A stretch of DNA of 64,000 bases, taken from NCBI GenBank assembly GCA_011109175.1, contig RDEW01000021.1, positions 507,080 to 571,079 on the forward strand. The letters run 5' to 3'. Position numbers and translations under genes: made by a program. Position 1 is the stretch's first letter; every line of letters starts with the position of its first letter. The stretch comes from Dicyema japonicum (lineage: Eukaryota > Dicyemida > Rhombozoa > Dicyemidae). The notes beneath the pieces are model-generated. The model was not told the DNA's origin, ran no database searches, and saw only the letters and a program-made list of their open reading frames with translations. This document shows positions 34,301 through 44,339 of this stretch, piece by piece.

Positions 34301-34835
34301 AGGATTCCTCTGAAGATCGAGAAAAGGCTCTTCCGGAAAGTAGTGGGGACGATGGAAGATCACAGACGTCGAATGGCACAATTGATTGCGAGGACTGGGA
34401 TCACCTAACTGTTTGACTCTTTTTTCTTTCTTTCTCGGTGTTCCCGGGGTTATTAAATAAATAAATAAAAGAAGCTCCCTTGCGTCAGGAGGAATATCTC
34501 CGTTCAAAATGCGCATAACCAGTTTTGCAATTGATTTGACAAGGTTGCAGCCAGCTTCTGCAGTAGCCCCAGCCGTAAGATCCTTGATGTGACCTGGCCG
34601 CAAACCATCGAGACCTCCACTGCTACTCGCCGCAAACAGCGAAATGCCGGACCATATTTCGCTTTTGGTAACGGTCGTACTTGGCACATTTCCCAGGAGC
34701 ACGAATGGGCGGTAATCTGCCGGGGGACATTGATGTTTTCGTCTGAGTAGTTCGAGCACTTCAGGCGTCGCGGCCATAAAGTATCGTCGCTGATAACGCC
34801 GCTCGGACGTCGCCTTCAAATAGCTTACGATTTAC
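31320..34835 (-). mobile_element. Retroelement family A: RT plus conserved C-terminal domain, split by a nested LINE
   Basis: Minus strand, top down: APEVLELLRRKHQ- and SGGLDGLRPGHIKDLT (34.6-34.8 kb), MRILNGDIPPDAREL. The nested LINE interrupts here. Then KPENGVHPIAVGNYFRRLTAKI, VRNGCEVAVHA, KLDICNAFNSLRRDQI, SETGVQQGDPLGPLLFSLAI (RT core, 32.85-33.3 kb), FLLKNSIGYPLLY, DDECIRIGIAQRW, CRCEGSSMPKG, EPVGLDHGDGKRPDG, GKSLVWDCTFVDSFS, VIETSGAAGT and WLRQRIGITVVRGN, ending near 31337. This is the longest copy of the family; fragments lie at 3.1, 10.0 and 19.4 kb. The catalytic DD box is replaced or frame-broken (YLDDATIEE readable near 32790). No APE endonuclease was found upstream. Confidence 0.85.
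33305..34470 (+). mobile_element. Jockey/CR1-like LINE nested in retroelement family A
   Basis: Plus strand: VSIDINKAFDTVSRKILV, WLANFLSGRRGRVV, LLPNGVPQESPLSPI (RT), then LGVKYDSLLNFNSHA, LRALVGGPRGTW, APAVEYASVAWRFAL (post-RT). It ends CGGGGTTATTAAATAAATAA at about 34468. Both junctions fall inside the family A frame: ILNGDIPPDAREL on one side and GGPTAIFTAHLLPFKKPENG on the other. A 5'-truncated insertion in the opposite orientation. Confidence 0.8.
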
Positions 34836-35320
34836 TCTCTCCGAGTTTGTCCGGACCACTTAAAAAACGGAGGAATGGCATCAGGGTGTTTTGGTTTCAG
34901 GACTTCTGTCTTGGTGAGAGAATGTATATGGAAAACCTGGATGTTCTTCTTCATTTTCTAGGAAAAGGGAGTTCCCAGTTCCGTTGATGTTCTTTTGACT
35001 CGATGAATAGAATTCCAAGTGCGAGCGGGGCGAAACTAATATGTGTTGCTACATGATGTGAACGTCGCTCCATGATGAGTTCCGTGGTAATGAGTAATTG
35101 AATATTCGAATGCAATCATGTTTTTTAATAACCCCCAATATATCTAGAAGAGGTTTATCCAGTTCTCACGGTCAAAGTAGGACTAATTCTTTCCAAGCAT
35201 CACGTCCATTCATATTCGCCATTGTGGGAACCTCTCCAGTAGATAATAGAAGAATCCTTTTTTCGCCGACCAAACACTGGGTGTCTCCTAATTTAGGTAA
35301 ATCCATAAGGTCGTTTAGGA
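34835..35320 (-). repeat. SINE copy (35.10-35.32 kb) and unassigned flank
   Basis: CTTTCCAAGCATCACGTCCA is the reverse complement of a block in the SINE at 44.21 kb, followed in order by GTGGGAACCTCTCCAGTAG and CACTGGGTGTCTCCTAA. The tail side TTTTTTAATAACCCCC is at 35123. 34840-35100 is not assigned. Confidence 0.55.
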
Positions 35321-35928
35321 TTTCTTCCTCCTCTTACCTCATATCTTCATTCTTCCATGATTATGTTTCAGTTCAGCTCATTCTTATTATAATTCATAGC
35401 ACGTGATCAAAGAGATTCGATAAATTTACTAGACATGATTGATGTAATGTCAGTGATTCGTGCACATTGTAGAATTAGCATTAATTGAGACTGTATATCA
35501 TTTCCAAGTAAAAGAATATAAAATTTGATATTAAAATGTCTTTATTACCTTTAAATTGCATTTTCTTGAGTGCGGCTCAATTCACAGTGGCAGATCAATC
35601 CTGAATGCTTTGTGCAATTCATTTCTATGTATTTCGACGTTCATATTTACTTTCTAATCTCTCAGTAATTAGTTTAATTAGCACATAAAAATATTGATAT
35701 ATTTATATTTACCGGTATTTCTTTCGCTTTATCACAGTTTGCTAGCTTTCATTTTAAGTCTCGGTAAGAAAAACTCACAGACATGCTAATACATTAATCA
35801 AAAATCTCATTTTAATTAATTTTTTCACATTTTAGGATTCTCTACAAAGCACTCAAGATTAGAGTTTTAAATTATCACCGAAATTGCGCTATATATAATT
35901 CACTGACGGTAATTCCACAGTCATTTCC
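35320..35928. other. AT-rich upstream region of the Delta-like gene
   Basis: No frame or repeat recognised. It presumably contains the promoter of the gene starting at 35929. Confidence 0.3.
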
Positions 35929-37236
35929 ATGTCAATTCTAATACTTTTGATCTTCGCTAATGTTTGTGATAAAATTAATTGCAGACCAAACAAGACCAGT
36001 TTCACTATATTTTCGAAATATGCGACTTCAAGTCTAAATTCGGAGATAACGGAGCTTTCGGTCTCTCAATATCTTTGATGCCGTTGGATGGAAAGGATTC
36101 GGGGAGATCACTTCCTTCTCTTATGATTTTAAAGCAAGGGGAGACAATTTCAAAATCCTTTCAAGTCACCGACTCTGTACTTCTGCTATTTTCATTTTAG
36201 TTATATATTCAGCAGCACGTGCGCATGCATTCTAAGACACGTGGGGATGATTGTATACATAGTTTTAAGTTTAGTGTTTAAATTGTCGTTTTCTCATTCC
36301 CTTCAATCAAGCAATTCGTGGAAAGTATTCGATAATGAATATTTTACATACAAATTCAGAATTATATGCCAACTAAAGTTCTCAGGAAAGCACTGCAATC
36401 AAGCAAACAACACCTCAGATTGTCCTCCCGGGTGGAAAGGACTCAGTGCCTTGAACGTATGCTTTTTTTATTTTTTATTTTATTATTATTAAGCTTTTAA
36501 TTTTATACATAAAATAAGTTTTAAGTACAGTAAATTAATGTTAATTAAATTTCTTTAGTTTTAACAAGTGACACGTGAAATTTGAGAGTTTATTTATTGA
36601 ATATTTTGATATTTATTAGTTTGTGATGAGAGATCACTTGTTAACCTTTATTATAATTTATTGTAGCTGTCTGCTGGGGAGGGTGCACTCGTGGAATATG
36701 TATTGCCCCTGGAAGGTGTCGTTGCCATTCAGGATACGAGGGATACACTTGTGAACGTTGTGTTACTCCAAGCGACTGTGTACATGGATATTGTGAGAAG
36801 CCGAATGAATGTAAATGCTTGCCGAATTGGAGAGGAATGTCCTGCAATCTCGGTATTTGAGTAAATTTTAAAATAGAAAACAACTTTTGTGAAAAATACA
36901 AACCTTGTAAGAACGGAGTCTGTGTTGAGGACAACCAAAAGAATTTTACTTGTCAATGCTATCAGGGATTTGTTGGGACATTGTGTCAGGAGTCTGTATG
37001 CGGTAGTGGCACGTGTCAAAACTACATAAAAACTAATTATCCAGCTTTTATAGCTATAATAGTCATGGTTGTTATCCTGGTGTTGCTGGTAGCGATCATT
37101 GTTGCCTTAAAGTGTGAGATCACTTCAAATTTGAGTTGTTTTAAGGAACAACCTCCTCCCACATATTCCATGACTCAGAGTATTGAAGTTGAAAATAAAA
37201 TATGTAATTTTGGATTATTCATATTTAGACATTTAA
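35929..37236 (+). CDS. Delta-like Notch ligand (shortened DSL, EGF repeats, TM, PPTY tail)
   Basis: Start MSILILLIFAN (signal peptide), 23-bp intron at 35962-35984, then an N-terminal domain (FEICDFKSKFGDNGAFGLSI) as in DSL ligands. Short introns at 36177-36200 and 36253-36274 lead into NSWKVFDNEYFTYKFRIICQ ... GKHC ... CPPGWKGLTVC, a DSL-like module. A 221-bp intron (36446-36666) follows, then EGF repeats (CTRGICIAPGRCRCHSGYEG, CVHGYCEKPNECKC, CKNGVCVEDNQKNFTCQC). The membrane segment is FIAIIVMVVILVLLVAIIVA. The cytoplasmic tail carries a PPTY motif of the kind bound by WW domains and ends ENKIYI after a 25-bp intron (37204-37228). The DSL has only four cysteines, fewer than the usual six. 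A cell-surface Notch pathway ligand by architecture; Notch itself is not in this window. Confidence 0.85.
36561..36644. repeat. 84-bp inverted-repeat element in the Delta-like gene's long intron
   Basis: Perfect 11-bp inverted ends TTAACAAGTGA ... TCACTTGTTAA enclosing 62 bp of AT-rich sequence. It sits in the only intron of this gene longer than 25 bp. Could be a miniature MITE or its solo footprint; no target duplication is obvious. Confidence 0.55.
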
Positions 37237-37299
37237 TTTTATTACATTTGGTTTTATTATTAATCAATTTTATTAATTTTTGTCAGGGACGAACTAACA

Positions 37300-37720
37300 A
37301 CTCTAAAAAAAACTTAATTTTAGTGTGGCGTTGTGGGATTTGGAAACGTCCAGGGGCACCTAATACCCAACGAAAAAGAACCTTTAGACCCCATCCTTTC
37401 GTGGACATTCTCGCCCCGGGCGATGCATTTCGCGGAAAAAAGACCTTTGGACCCCATCTTTTCGTGGACCTTTTCGGAGGAAATCCTCACCCCTTCGAAG
37501 AGAAAAGCACTTTACTGCTCTCCATCTAAACATAAATGGATTTAAATGGAAAATCAGGGAACTCCGCTCACTCCTGGCAAGTCAGAAGATCAACGTGGGT
37601 ATGATTCAAGGGATCAAACTCACTTTTAATGACCCTACCGTTATATTCCCCGGATACAAGGCTATCAGGATGGGCCGTAAAGAGAGAAGAGGTGAAGGTC
37701 TGCTCACTATTCAAAAAGTA
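37300..37720 (+). mobile_element. Degenerate APE endonuclease fragment of a LINE
   Basis: Readable across frames: INGFKWKIRELRSLLASQKI, NVGMIQGIKLT, FPGYKAIRMG, RRGEGLLTIQK. This is the same domain as the 2A-linked copy at 2.75 kb (INGIKRKILELRS). Direct repeats of a CTTT(A/G)GACCCCATC(C/T)TTT(C)GTGGAC unit occur upstream (37380-37470). Confidence 0.6.
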
Positions 37721-37721
37721 C

Positions 37722-38020
37722 TTAAAATGCGGAGACATCTCGGAAGTGAAGAAACTTGTTGGGGATGATGAGGTTGGCAAAAATTTAGTTTTAACAATTT
37801 TTGGTTTAGGTAAAATAAATTCTGTTTCAAAAATGATAACGACTAAAGAACTTTTTGCTAATGACATTAATGTCTAAGTCATAGAAACTACTGTCATGAG
37901 TCTCCATTCTCAAACGGCAAAAGTGATTATTAAGTATAAGTTGCTTCTCTCCAAGAATCTCAAACTAACATTCCGCTTGTTGAGGATAATGTGAGTACAG
38001 ATTTATTGTACTACAGCCAG
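37722..38020 (+). CDS. Unidentified coding-like stretch
   Basis: KYLKCGDISEVKKLVGDDEV, NLVLTIFGLGKINSVSKM, TTKELFANDINV, stop TAA (37875-37877), then in the same frame VIETTVMSLHSQTAKVIIKY. The alternation is faintly like Alba-type proteins (LxxLGKAIxxAVxxAEIL), but I would not name it. It could be a gene with an unresolved short intron over the stop, or retroelement debris. Confidence 0.25.
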
Positions 38021-38109
38021 ACTTTATCTATTATGGCAATGGATTTGATATTCTCGAAGCCTGACAATGCATAAATAGGACAATACTTGCTTAATCAAAT
38101 AATAGACTA

Positions 38110-38425
38110 CCAGAGAACAAACGATAATAATTAATGTGCACTTTACGAAGAGCCATACTATAGCTCCTCCCAGGCAGGACACACACTTTAAGTAAAGAAC
38201 ATTTATCATAACTAATCAATGAGGGAGACATAGGAATAATCTTTACTTCTTTTTGTTGTTGGGTATGATTCCTTTTGTTAGACGATCAGGTTCCGCATTG
38301 AGACGTCACTCGTCAAACCAAAGCATCGTAGATGCGTTGAACCTTCAGCCGCAAGATTCGAACTAGGGTCCATCACGTCTTTCGCTGGGCAATCATTACA
38401 CTGCGTTACCCAATTAATGTGTATT
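38110..38425 (-). repeat. SINE family 3 copy, minus orientation
   Basis: Minus strand: CACTGCGTAATG-type head region, CTAGTTCGAATCTTG (B box), GGCTGAAGGTTCAACGCATC, TACGATGCTTTGG, then GTCCTGCCTGGGAGGAGCTA. Collinear with 14.11-14.40 kb (plus) and 40.30-40.55 kb (minus). Confidence 0.65.
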
Positions 38426-38439
38426 CACATTTAATGGAG

Positions 38440-39020
38440 TCACGTAGACAAATGACGGGACAATGGCTTGTTGGAACAGGCAGAGGAAAATCTCTTTTAC
38501 AATTTTTAACTTTCTCATACATAGAAGAGCTTGGAAGACCCTCTTTCTTCTAAAAGCTACATCTTCTATAAAATCCCTTTTCTTTCCAAATACACTCCAA
38601 CATATTGTAAGTTAACGGGATTTTTTATGTTCCTCAAGTCGCAGCTTTGTCGATTGAATCTACGAAAGTTAGAGATCCGCGGGGTTAGTTTTTTTTGCTG
38701 AGAACCTTTGTAGACACGCCATTTCCTGTTTTCCTATATTTTCTTGGCTTGAACACATCCGAGATAATACGTAATCCGCATAAAAGAGAATTTATATAGC
38801 GGCATCTTAGCCATGAAAATGTTTAATAGCAGGGAGCTGAGTGCTGAACCCTGGCGAATATCCACTCCAACATACGATGATCGATTCTGCATCCACATTT
38901 TTTAAGAATCGCAGTGGTCAGCGTCTCCATTGATTCCAAGAAACATTGCTGACATCTGATTTCGGTTAAACTTTCTTTTTTTAAATGACTTTCGTAAATC
39001 TCAGCAACCATTTTTTCACC
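38440..39020 (-). mobile_element. LINE reverse transcriptase fragment
   Basis: Minus strand: LTEIRCQQCFLESMETL, then in a neighbouring frame YVGVDIRQGSALSSLLLNIF, the RT QGS..SPLLFNIF block, then RNIKNPVNLQYVGVYLE, a post-RT KYLGV-like block. Broken and truncated at both ends. Confidence 0.6.
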
Positions 39021-39984
39021 TCCTATCGTTATTTAATTTTTCTCACATATTTTTGTATATAATCTAATAAAATCTTTGAATGTTAGTCTAGTTCCCTCTA
39101 ACCATGTTCCTGCAAAATTTAAAATTGATATAAATGCGACATCCAACAAAATCAGAGTAGATCGCACTGTCTTTTTTGACAATGCCATGATGGCTTAGAT
39201 AACCTTAGAGACATACCATGTCCTCGACGGCATAACTTTTATTTCGAATAAATTTTAAAATTTTGTAAAAATAGCTTATGTTCGATTTTGGGAGAGGTTG
39301 TTTTTTGTAAAAATAGCTTATGTTCGTAGATATGTGGAACCCCCGATTTTGGGAGATGTCGCATGCCATAGCGGTTACAGTGGTAAATAAGGTCAGTGAG
39401 GGCTATTGTATTAACTATTTTTTGTATTGTTGATAAAGATACTAAAGTTCATTGACTATGTTAAACAGATTCTGATCGCTGATCGCGAAGAGGAAAAATG
39501 ATAGAAGAGAAAGGAGTTGTCTAACTGAGCGTATTTCCTCGCAAATCGTAAGGGGAAATGCGTTCTCGATTATGAGAGCAGCCAATAATTGCTAATTGTT
39601 AAATTTAAAAAAATGAAAAAATAGATAAAGTTCTGTAACGTTTATTTGAGTGAACCATAATGGCATGTGACATTGTACAATGTTACTTCCAGTTTAATTA
39701 GTTAGTAGCCCCGACCTCCCTATCCTGTAGAAAGCCTGCGGCCTCAGTCGTCCTGCAGCTAATGCTCTACGCCTGCTTATAAAAGGTCATATGTCTTCGA
39801 TACTCACTGAAATCCAGGACAGGAGTAAGCTTCTCGTAGTATCATTGATAGTTGATCTGGTGATGGAACCCAAGAGCCCGACTTGTCCCCCCCCCCCCTG
39901 AACGTAGCTACGATAGAGTCCTCCTTGTTTCTCTGTCTAGGGTAGTCCTCGATTCATCCACCAATGGGGAAAGGCTTGGTTAAT
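39021..39984. other. Intergenic; short direct repeats and a C run
   Basis: TTGTAAAAATAGCTTATGTT followed by GATTTTGGGAGA occurs twice at about 39263-39295 and 39306-39355. A run of 12 C lies at 39887-39898. No gene recognised. Confidence 0.45.
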
Positions 39985-40555
39985 AATATTATTAGTATTA
40001 AAAGCACTCCCGAGAAAATATAAAGTTAATTAAGTCTCCCTTGTGCCGTATTCCGAATTATTCTCTTTGTCAGCCTCGACCATTATCTTCTGTTGCGCGC
40101 TAGTTCTCTTAGGTCGTCCGTCGAAAATAGTCTTATACCAAACGCCGATTGGTCTTCATTCAAGATAGTCGGAAGTGTCGTTCTTGGTCTTCCAGCTCCT
40201 GTTTGTGCGAAGTATTTGTTGAACTACTTTTACATATTTTGTTCACAAAAGTATGTTCCAGAAATTGATGACATAATAACAGCCACTTATAGTTCCACAT
40301 AGGCAGAACACACATTTTATTAGAGTAAAGAATAATTCCGCCCATTAATCGTTGGAAGGAAGCCAAAGAATGCACTTAAATTATTTTTTGTTGCGTGTGT
40401 CCTTGTAGACGATCCACCGCATTGAAGTATTCACTGGTGCCCCAAAGCATCGTAGATATGTGGAACCTTCAGTCTGAATGTACGGCAGCAAGATTCGAAC
40501 TAAGAATCATCTGGATTTTGCTTGGCACTGACATAATTAAGTGACATAATTAAAT
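39985..40555 (-). repeat. LINE family B tail and SINE family 3 copy, minus orientation
   Basis: 39985-40220 aligns with 48225-48450 (GTACTCCCGAGAA versus GCACTCCCGAGAA, GTTAATTAAGT-TCCCTTGT, GCGCTAGTTCT-TTAGGTCGTCC). 40300-40555 is the third SINE family 3 copy (AAGCATCGTAGATATGTGGA, GCAAGATTCGAACTAA). Confidence 0.65.
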
Positions 40556-40559
40556 CGAA

Positions 40560-41520
40560 TTTATTTAAGTCATTTATTCAAAGATTATTGGCAACATTAA
40601 AAAAATCATATTTACCATCATCCTATGCGTGCAGCTTCCGACAGATGATTCTCCAATTGTACTCAATTTTCGAACAAGAATCAAACTTGGATCCTAGTAG
40701 ATCTGACATTTCTTTTATTTAGAATTTCTCGTTTCCCATGTATCCTGAGTGAGTCACCTCGTTCATTACTCAAAAAAGGCAAGGCATCATGAAACAAAGT
40801 AGACATTACCATCTCAACCTTTCAACCAATTAAAGAATGGAATGAAAACCTAAAAAGCATACTAGTAAGGAAATCGCGGAAACAGAAAAAACTAAGTACT
40901 TTGAAGACTAATGTTTCCAATATCGTCGATGCTGTTTTTTCATCCAAAATCCCATCGAACAACAATTACAATACTTAAACTAAAATATTCGAATTTTCCA
41001 CAACGATGAACAAATATTAATAGCCACCTTGCTATTTCTTGTATCTCGTTACATACCCATCAGTTCTTTCCTATTTGCGAACATGTCCACAGAGTTTACT
41101 GAAGGAATATTTATAAGAGGCCAGGATTGTGTGAGCGCTCCCTCTAATCACTGCCATTTAGAGCCTCTGTCTCAACCGATGTCCTTCGCAGGGTTCGTTT
41201 CTCTTCGAAGCGACCATTCGTTCGATATTGGAGAGAAAAACTATCGTTGTTTCTCCCATGACCGATAAATATACTTAGTCATTAGACCTCGACATAACAG
41301 AGAAGCCAAGCTTAGTTAATTGTCATTCGCAAAAAAATCGAGTCAGCCGGGAATATTTGAGTGTATAAAACTTCGATCCCTGAGGAAAGGAAATAGCAAT
41401 GGTGATCCGTTCCATATTATAAAGACGGAGCAATATTATAAAAGGATCAGGTAAAACAAATAGCAATACAAAGATAATAAAAAGTAAGTTTCATTACAGA
41501 AAAGCGTAAAAATAAGAATA
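40560..41520. other. No identified gene
   Basis: The longest frame (41029-41268, LFLVSRYIPISSFLFAN at its start) has no recognised similarity. The stretch forms the 3' flank of the Tousled-like kinase gene. Confidence 0.35.
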
Positions 41521-41522
41521 TC

Positions 41523-43709
41523 CTATTTTTGGATACTCAAATAAATGGTGTGTACGTCGGGCCTCAAATCCTTATTATAGGTAAGACACTTTCTAATAAA
41601 ACTCTAAAAATAAGACAAAAAATAAGCCTTAGCCTCAATGCTGACGATTGGTTTAGAAGGGAATACAACGTCTGTGGCATTAAGAATGGCATTCCTCTCT
41701 AAAATAGCATTTTGTGACAAATGGTGGGCAAATGGCTACATTAATCACATAAATACTTTCTTTCCGTACAAACACTGAAAGTATATCACTCCAACTGACC
41801 ATACGTCCACTTTTGAAGATATTTTGGGGGGGTCTTTCGATACTATGAAGCACTCAGGTGGTAAATACCTAAACTCAAGTCAAAATACTACCAGTAAGTG
41901 CCAGCTCCCTGTGAGGTTAAATCCATCCCCAAGTCAGGATTGTAATTACTCTCATCCATAATCTTACTGAGACCAAAATCAGTAATTTTGATTTCTCCAC
42001 TCGTTGACCCATCACACAACAGAATATTCCCTGGTTTTAAGTCATAGTGAATTATTGGCGGCTTTATTTCATTCAAATATTTAAGGGCGGAGACAATCTG
42101 TGTTATCACTGAACGAGCCTCTCTCTCATTCACAGATTTGTTTTGTTTTAAATAAAAATCCAAATCAGGTCCCCTCACGTGTTCCAACACTGTACAAAAC
42201 CTAAACTAAAGCCAATCCACTACGAATTATTGTCAATCTCAAACACATCAAAAAGCTTAACAATCCTAGGGTGGTCTAACTTTTTATGTATTTCATATTC
42301 CCTCACAGCATGTCTGCCATAATTATGTCTCGTTACTTAATATAGTTGTCCTTCTTCTCTTCCTTCCACTCCTTAGCCAGCTGATGTATCTTACAGGCCA
42401 CATAACGCTGGTTCTTCAAGTCGAATGCCTTATTTACTTCAGAAAAGCCTCCCTTCCCAATCAACTGAAGCATCAAATAGTGAGCATTGAGGACATTGTT
42501 ATTAGAGAATCTTTATAAGTACAACAAACACCTGGAACTGTCCTCGTTAGCTATCCTCTTGATTTCTCTTAGGTGGATGTTACGTTCCCTGTCCAGTTTC
42601 TCCAGTTCTTGCTGTTTCTCTATTTCTTCCTTTTTGAGGGCCATCCCCCGTAGTTTGTACACTTCCTCCTGTTCATGAAAGTCATTCATGGAACCGGAAG
42701 ATCTAAACTATTTAAATTAGATAATACCCGGATTTATTTGTTGATTTTCGTTTGGCTAACAATTTACGTTGTTTTTCGATCTCCTCTTTCTCAGTATTGA
42801 TGGCCTCTATCCGTCTTCTGTGAGATCACACGTGATAACCTCTGCACGTTGTGAAACTCTTTCCCATCCTTCCACACTTCCACGTAGGAAGCACCCTGTC
42901 TCTCCAGCACAATCGTCCCCAGTCTGATTGTGTCGTCTCTTACTCTATTCCTTGCTAACTTTCGTTCGTAAAGGTCCTAAAGTAACAGTGAGTCACAACC
43001 TTCTCAATTAGCATTTCCTTAATGAAAGTGCGTGACTTTTCACATGTAGTCAATAATGATGAATAATCCTTCTCCTTAGAGGCCAACAACTCCTGATATT
43101 TCATTTCCTACAATAAACGGCAAAATCCCCACCAGATTATCATACTCCATCTTAGAAACGAACTGGTTTGAATTAATGGCATCAAACGTGCTCATATCTT
43201 GATAGGAAATGTCAGTCTACTCATAAAATCAATTTAGTCATAGAAATAAATAAAAAATCCCGACAAAACCGAGATTACTGACCTGAATGCCAATTCCGTC
43301 CACGTCCAAGGTTGACGTCACAAAGTCGGTGAGTGCTTTTTGGTTTGTATGGATTCTTGGGAAATTGATAATGCCTGGTAAGGTCAATTTAGTAGCTTTG
43401 GGGGCTAAAATAAAATATTATAAGCTCACAGGACTCTGTCAAGTCGCTTTTCCTTCGTCTCTTCGTCTTCCCCGTAGAACTGTTCGTAGCAGATATAGAA
43501 TTTGCGGTAAATGCCGCCTAAAATTCTTAAAATAGAAACAGTATTTTCCTCCTCTTTCGTGGACAACCGAGAGTTGCTGTTACTGCCAGGAGAGCCAATA
43601 ACGGGGGAGTTATTCTTAGCGTTAGAATTCTGCATCATAACGACGGACAAACCTCAGTCATACGTGTCTCCAACAAAAGTCGTCTATCTTTTTTCAAATC
43701 CCAAGACAT
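41523..43709 (-). CDS. TLK: Tousled-like serine/threonine kinase
   Basis: Start [19 protein letters not shown], then a Ser/Asn-rich and basic region ([14 protein letters not shown]) as in TLK N-termini. The TLK coiled coil follows ([72 protein letters not shown]). The kinase domain has a glycine loop [13 protein letters not shown], the ATP Lys in [17 protein letters not shown], catalytic [28 protein letters not shown] and [15 protein letters not shown]. It ends [17 protein letters not shown] at 41523-41525. About a dozen introns of 21-27 bp; the last is a GC-AG intron of about 25 bp. One junction in the coiled coil needs a one-base change (near 42815). TLKs act in the nucleus on Asf1 histone chaperones during S phase. 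Confidence 0.96.
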
Positions 43710-43984
43710 TCATCGCTAAATAATAAATAAAAATAATCTAATTTAATATTTGACGAGGATTATTATTTGCTGTTAATTTTGTAAGCTAAACACAGAGTTA
43801 TTATGAAATAAGAGTGACAGGCACTGACCAGGTCAATTATTATTAAAGTTACCTTAATTTATTACAAAAATTATTTTTTACTTTAATTTTAATTAATAAT
43901 AAAAACTATTTTTGGATAATGATTTGGTTTTTTAAATATATCTTTTATTTGGGTTAACACTCTGATTTTGTTTGATGTCACATA

Positions 43985-44335
43985 ACAACATAGTGGTTAG
44001 TGATGTCCCTCGTGTCGTGATTAGCCGTGGGTTCAATTTCTATATTACTATCTGGTCGAAGGATTTCTTTTTTTTCTGTTCCTTTTTCAAAATCAAGAGA
44101 CGATATATGATCCACCTATCTCAGGAGACGCCCAGTGCCTTTCCGACATCCAAAAAGGATTTCTCCCTTCTCTACTCCACTGGAGGGTTCCCAATATAAC
44201 AGATACGGATGGACGTGATGCTTGGAAAGGATGCGTCTTACTGTGACCTGTGGAATTGGAGATACTTTACATAGACGTTAATTAACTCTCAACCTCTTTC
44301 CGACATAACCTGGGTTATTAAATAAATAAAATTTT
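43985..44335 (+). repeat. tRNA-headed SINE (family 2), complete
   Basis: The head has A-box-like TAGTGGTTAGTGATGTC (43990) and B-box-like GTGGGTTCAATTTC (44029). The body contains GATCCACCTATCTCAGGAGA and CTCCACTGGAGGGTTCCC. It ends CTGGGTTATTAAATAAATAA at about 44330. The tail equals that of the nested LINE at 34.45 kb. Confidence 0.8.
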
Positions 44336-44339
44336 GCCG

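Noticed and set aside
39887-39898. C run considered as a telomeric or regulatory element
   Set aside because: A single homopolymer with no repeat unit; slippage or assembly artefact is simpler.
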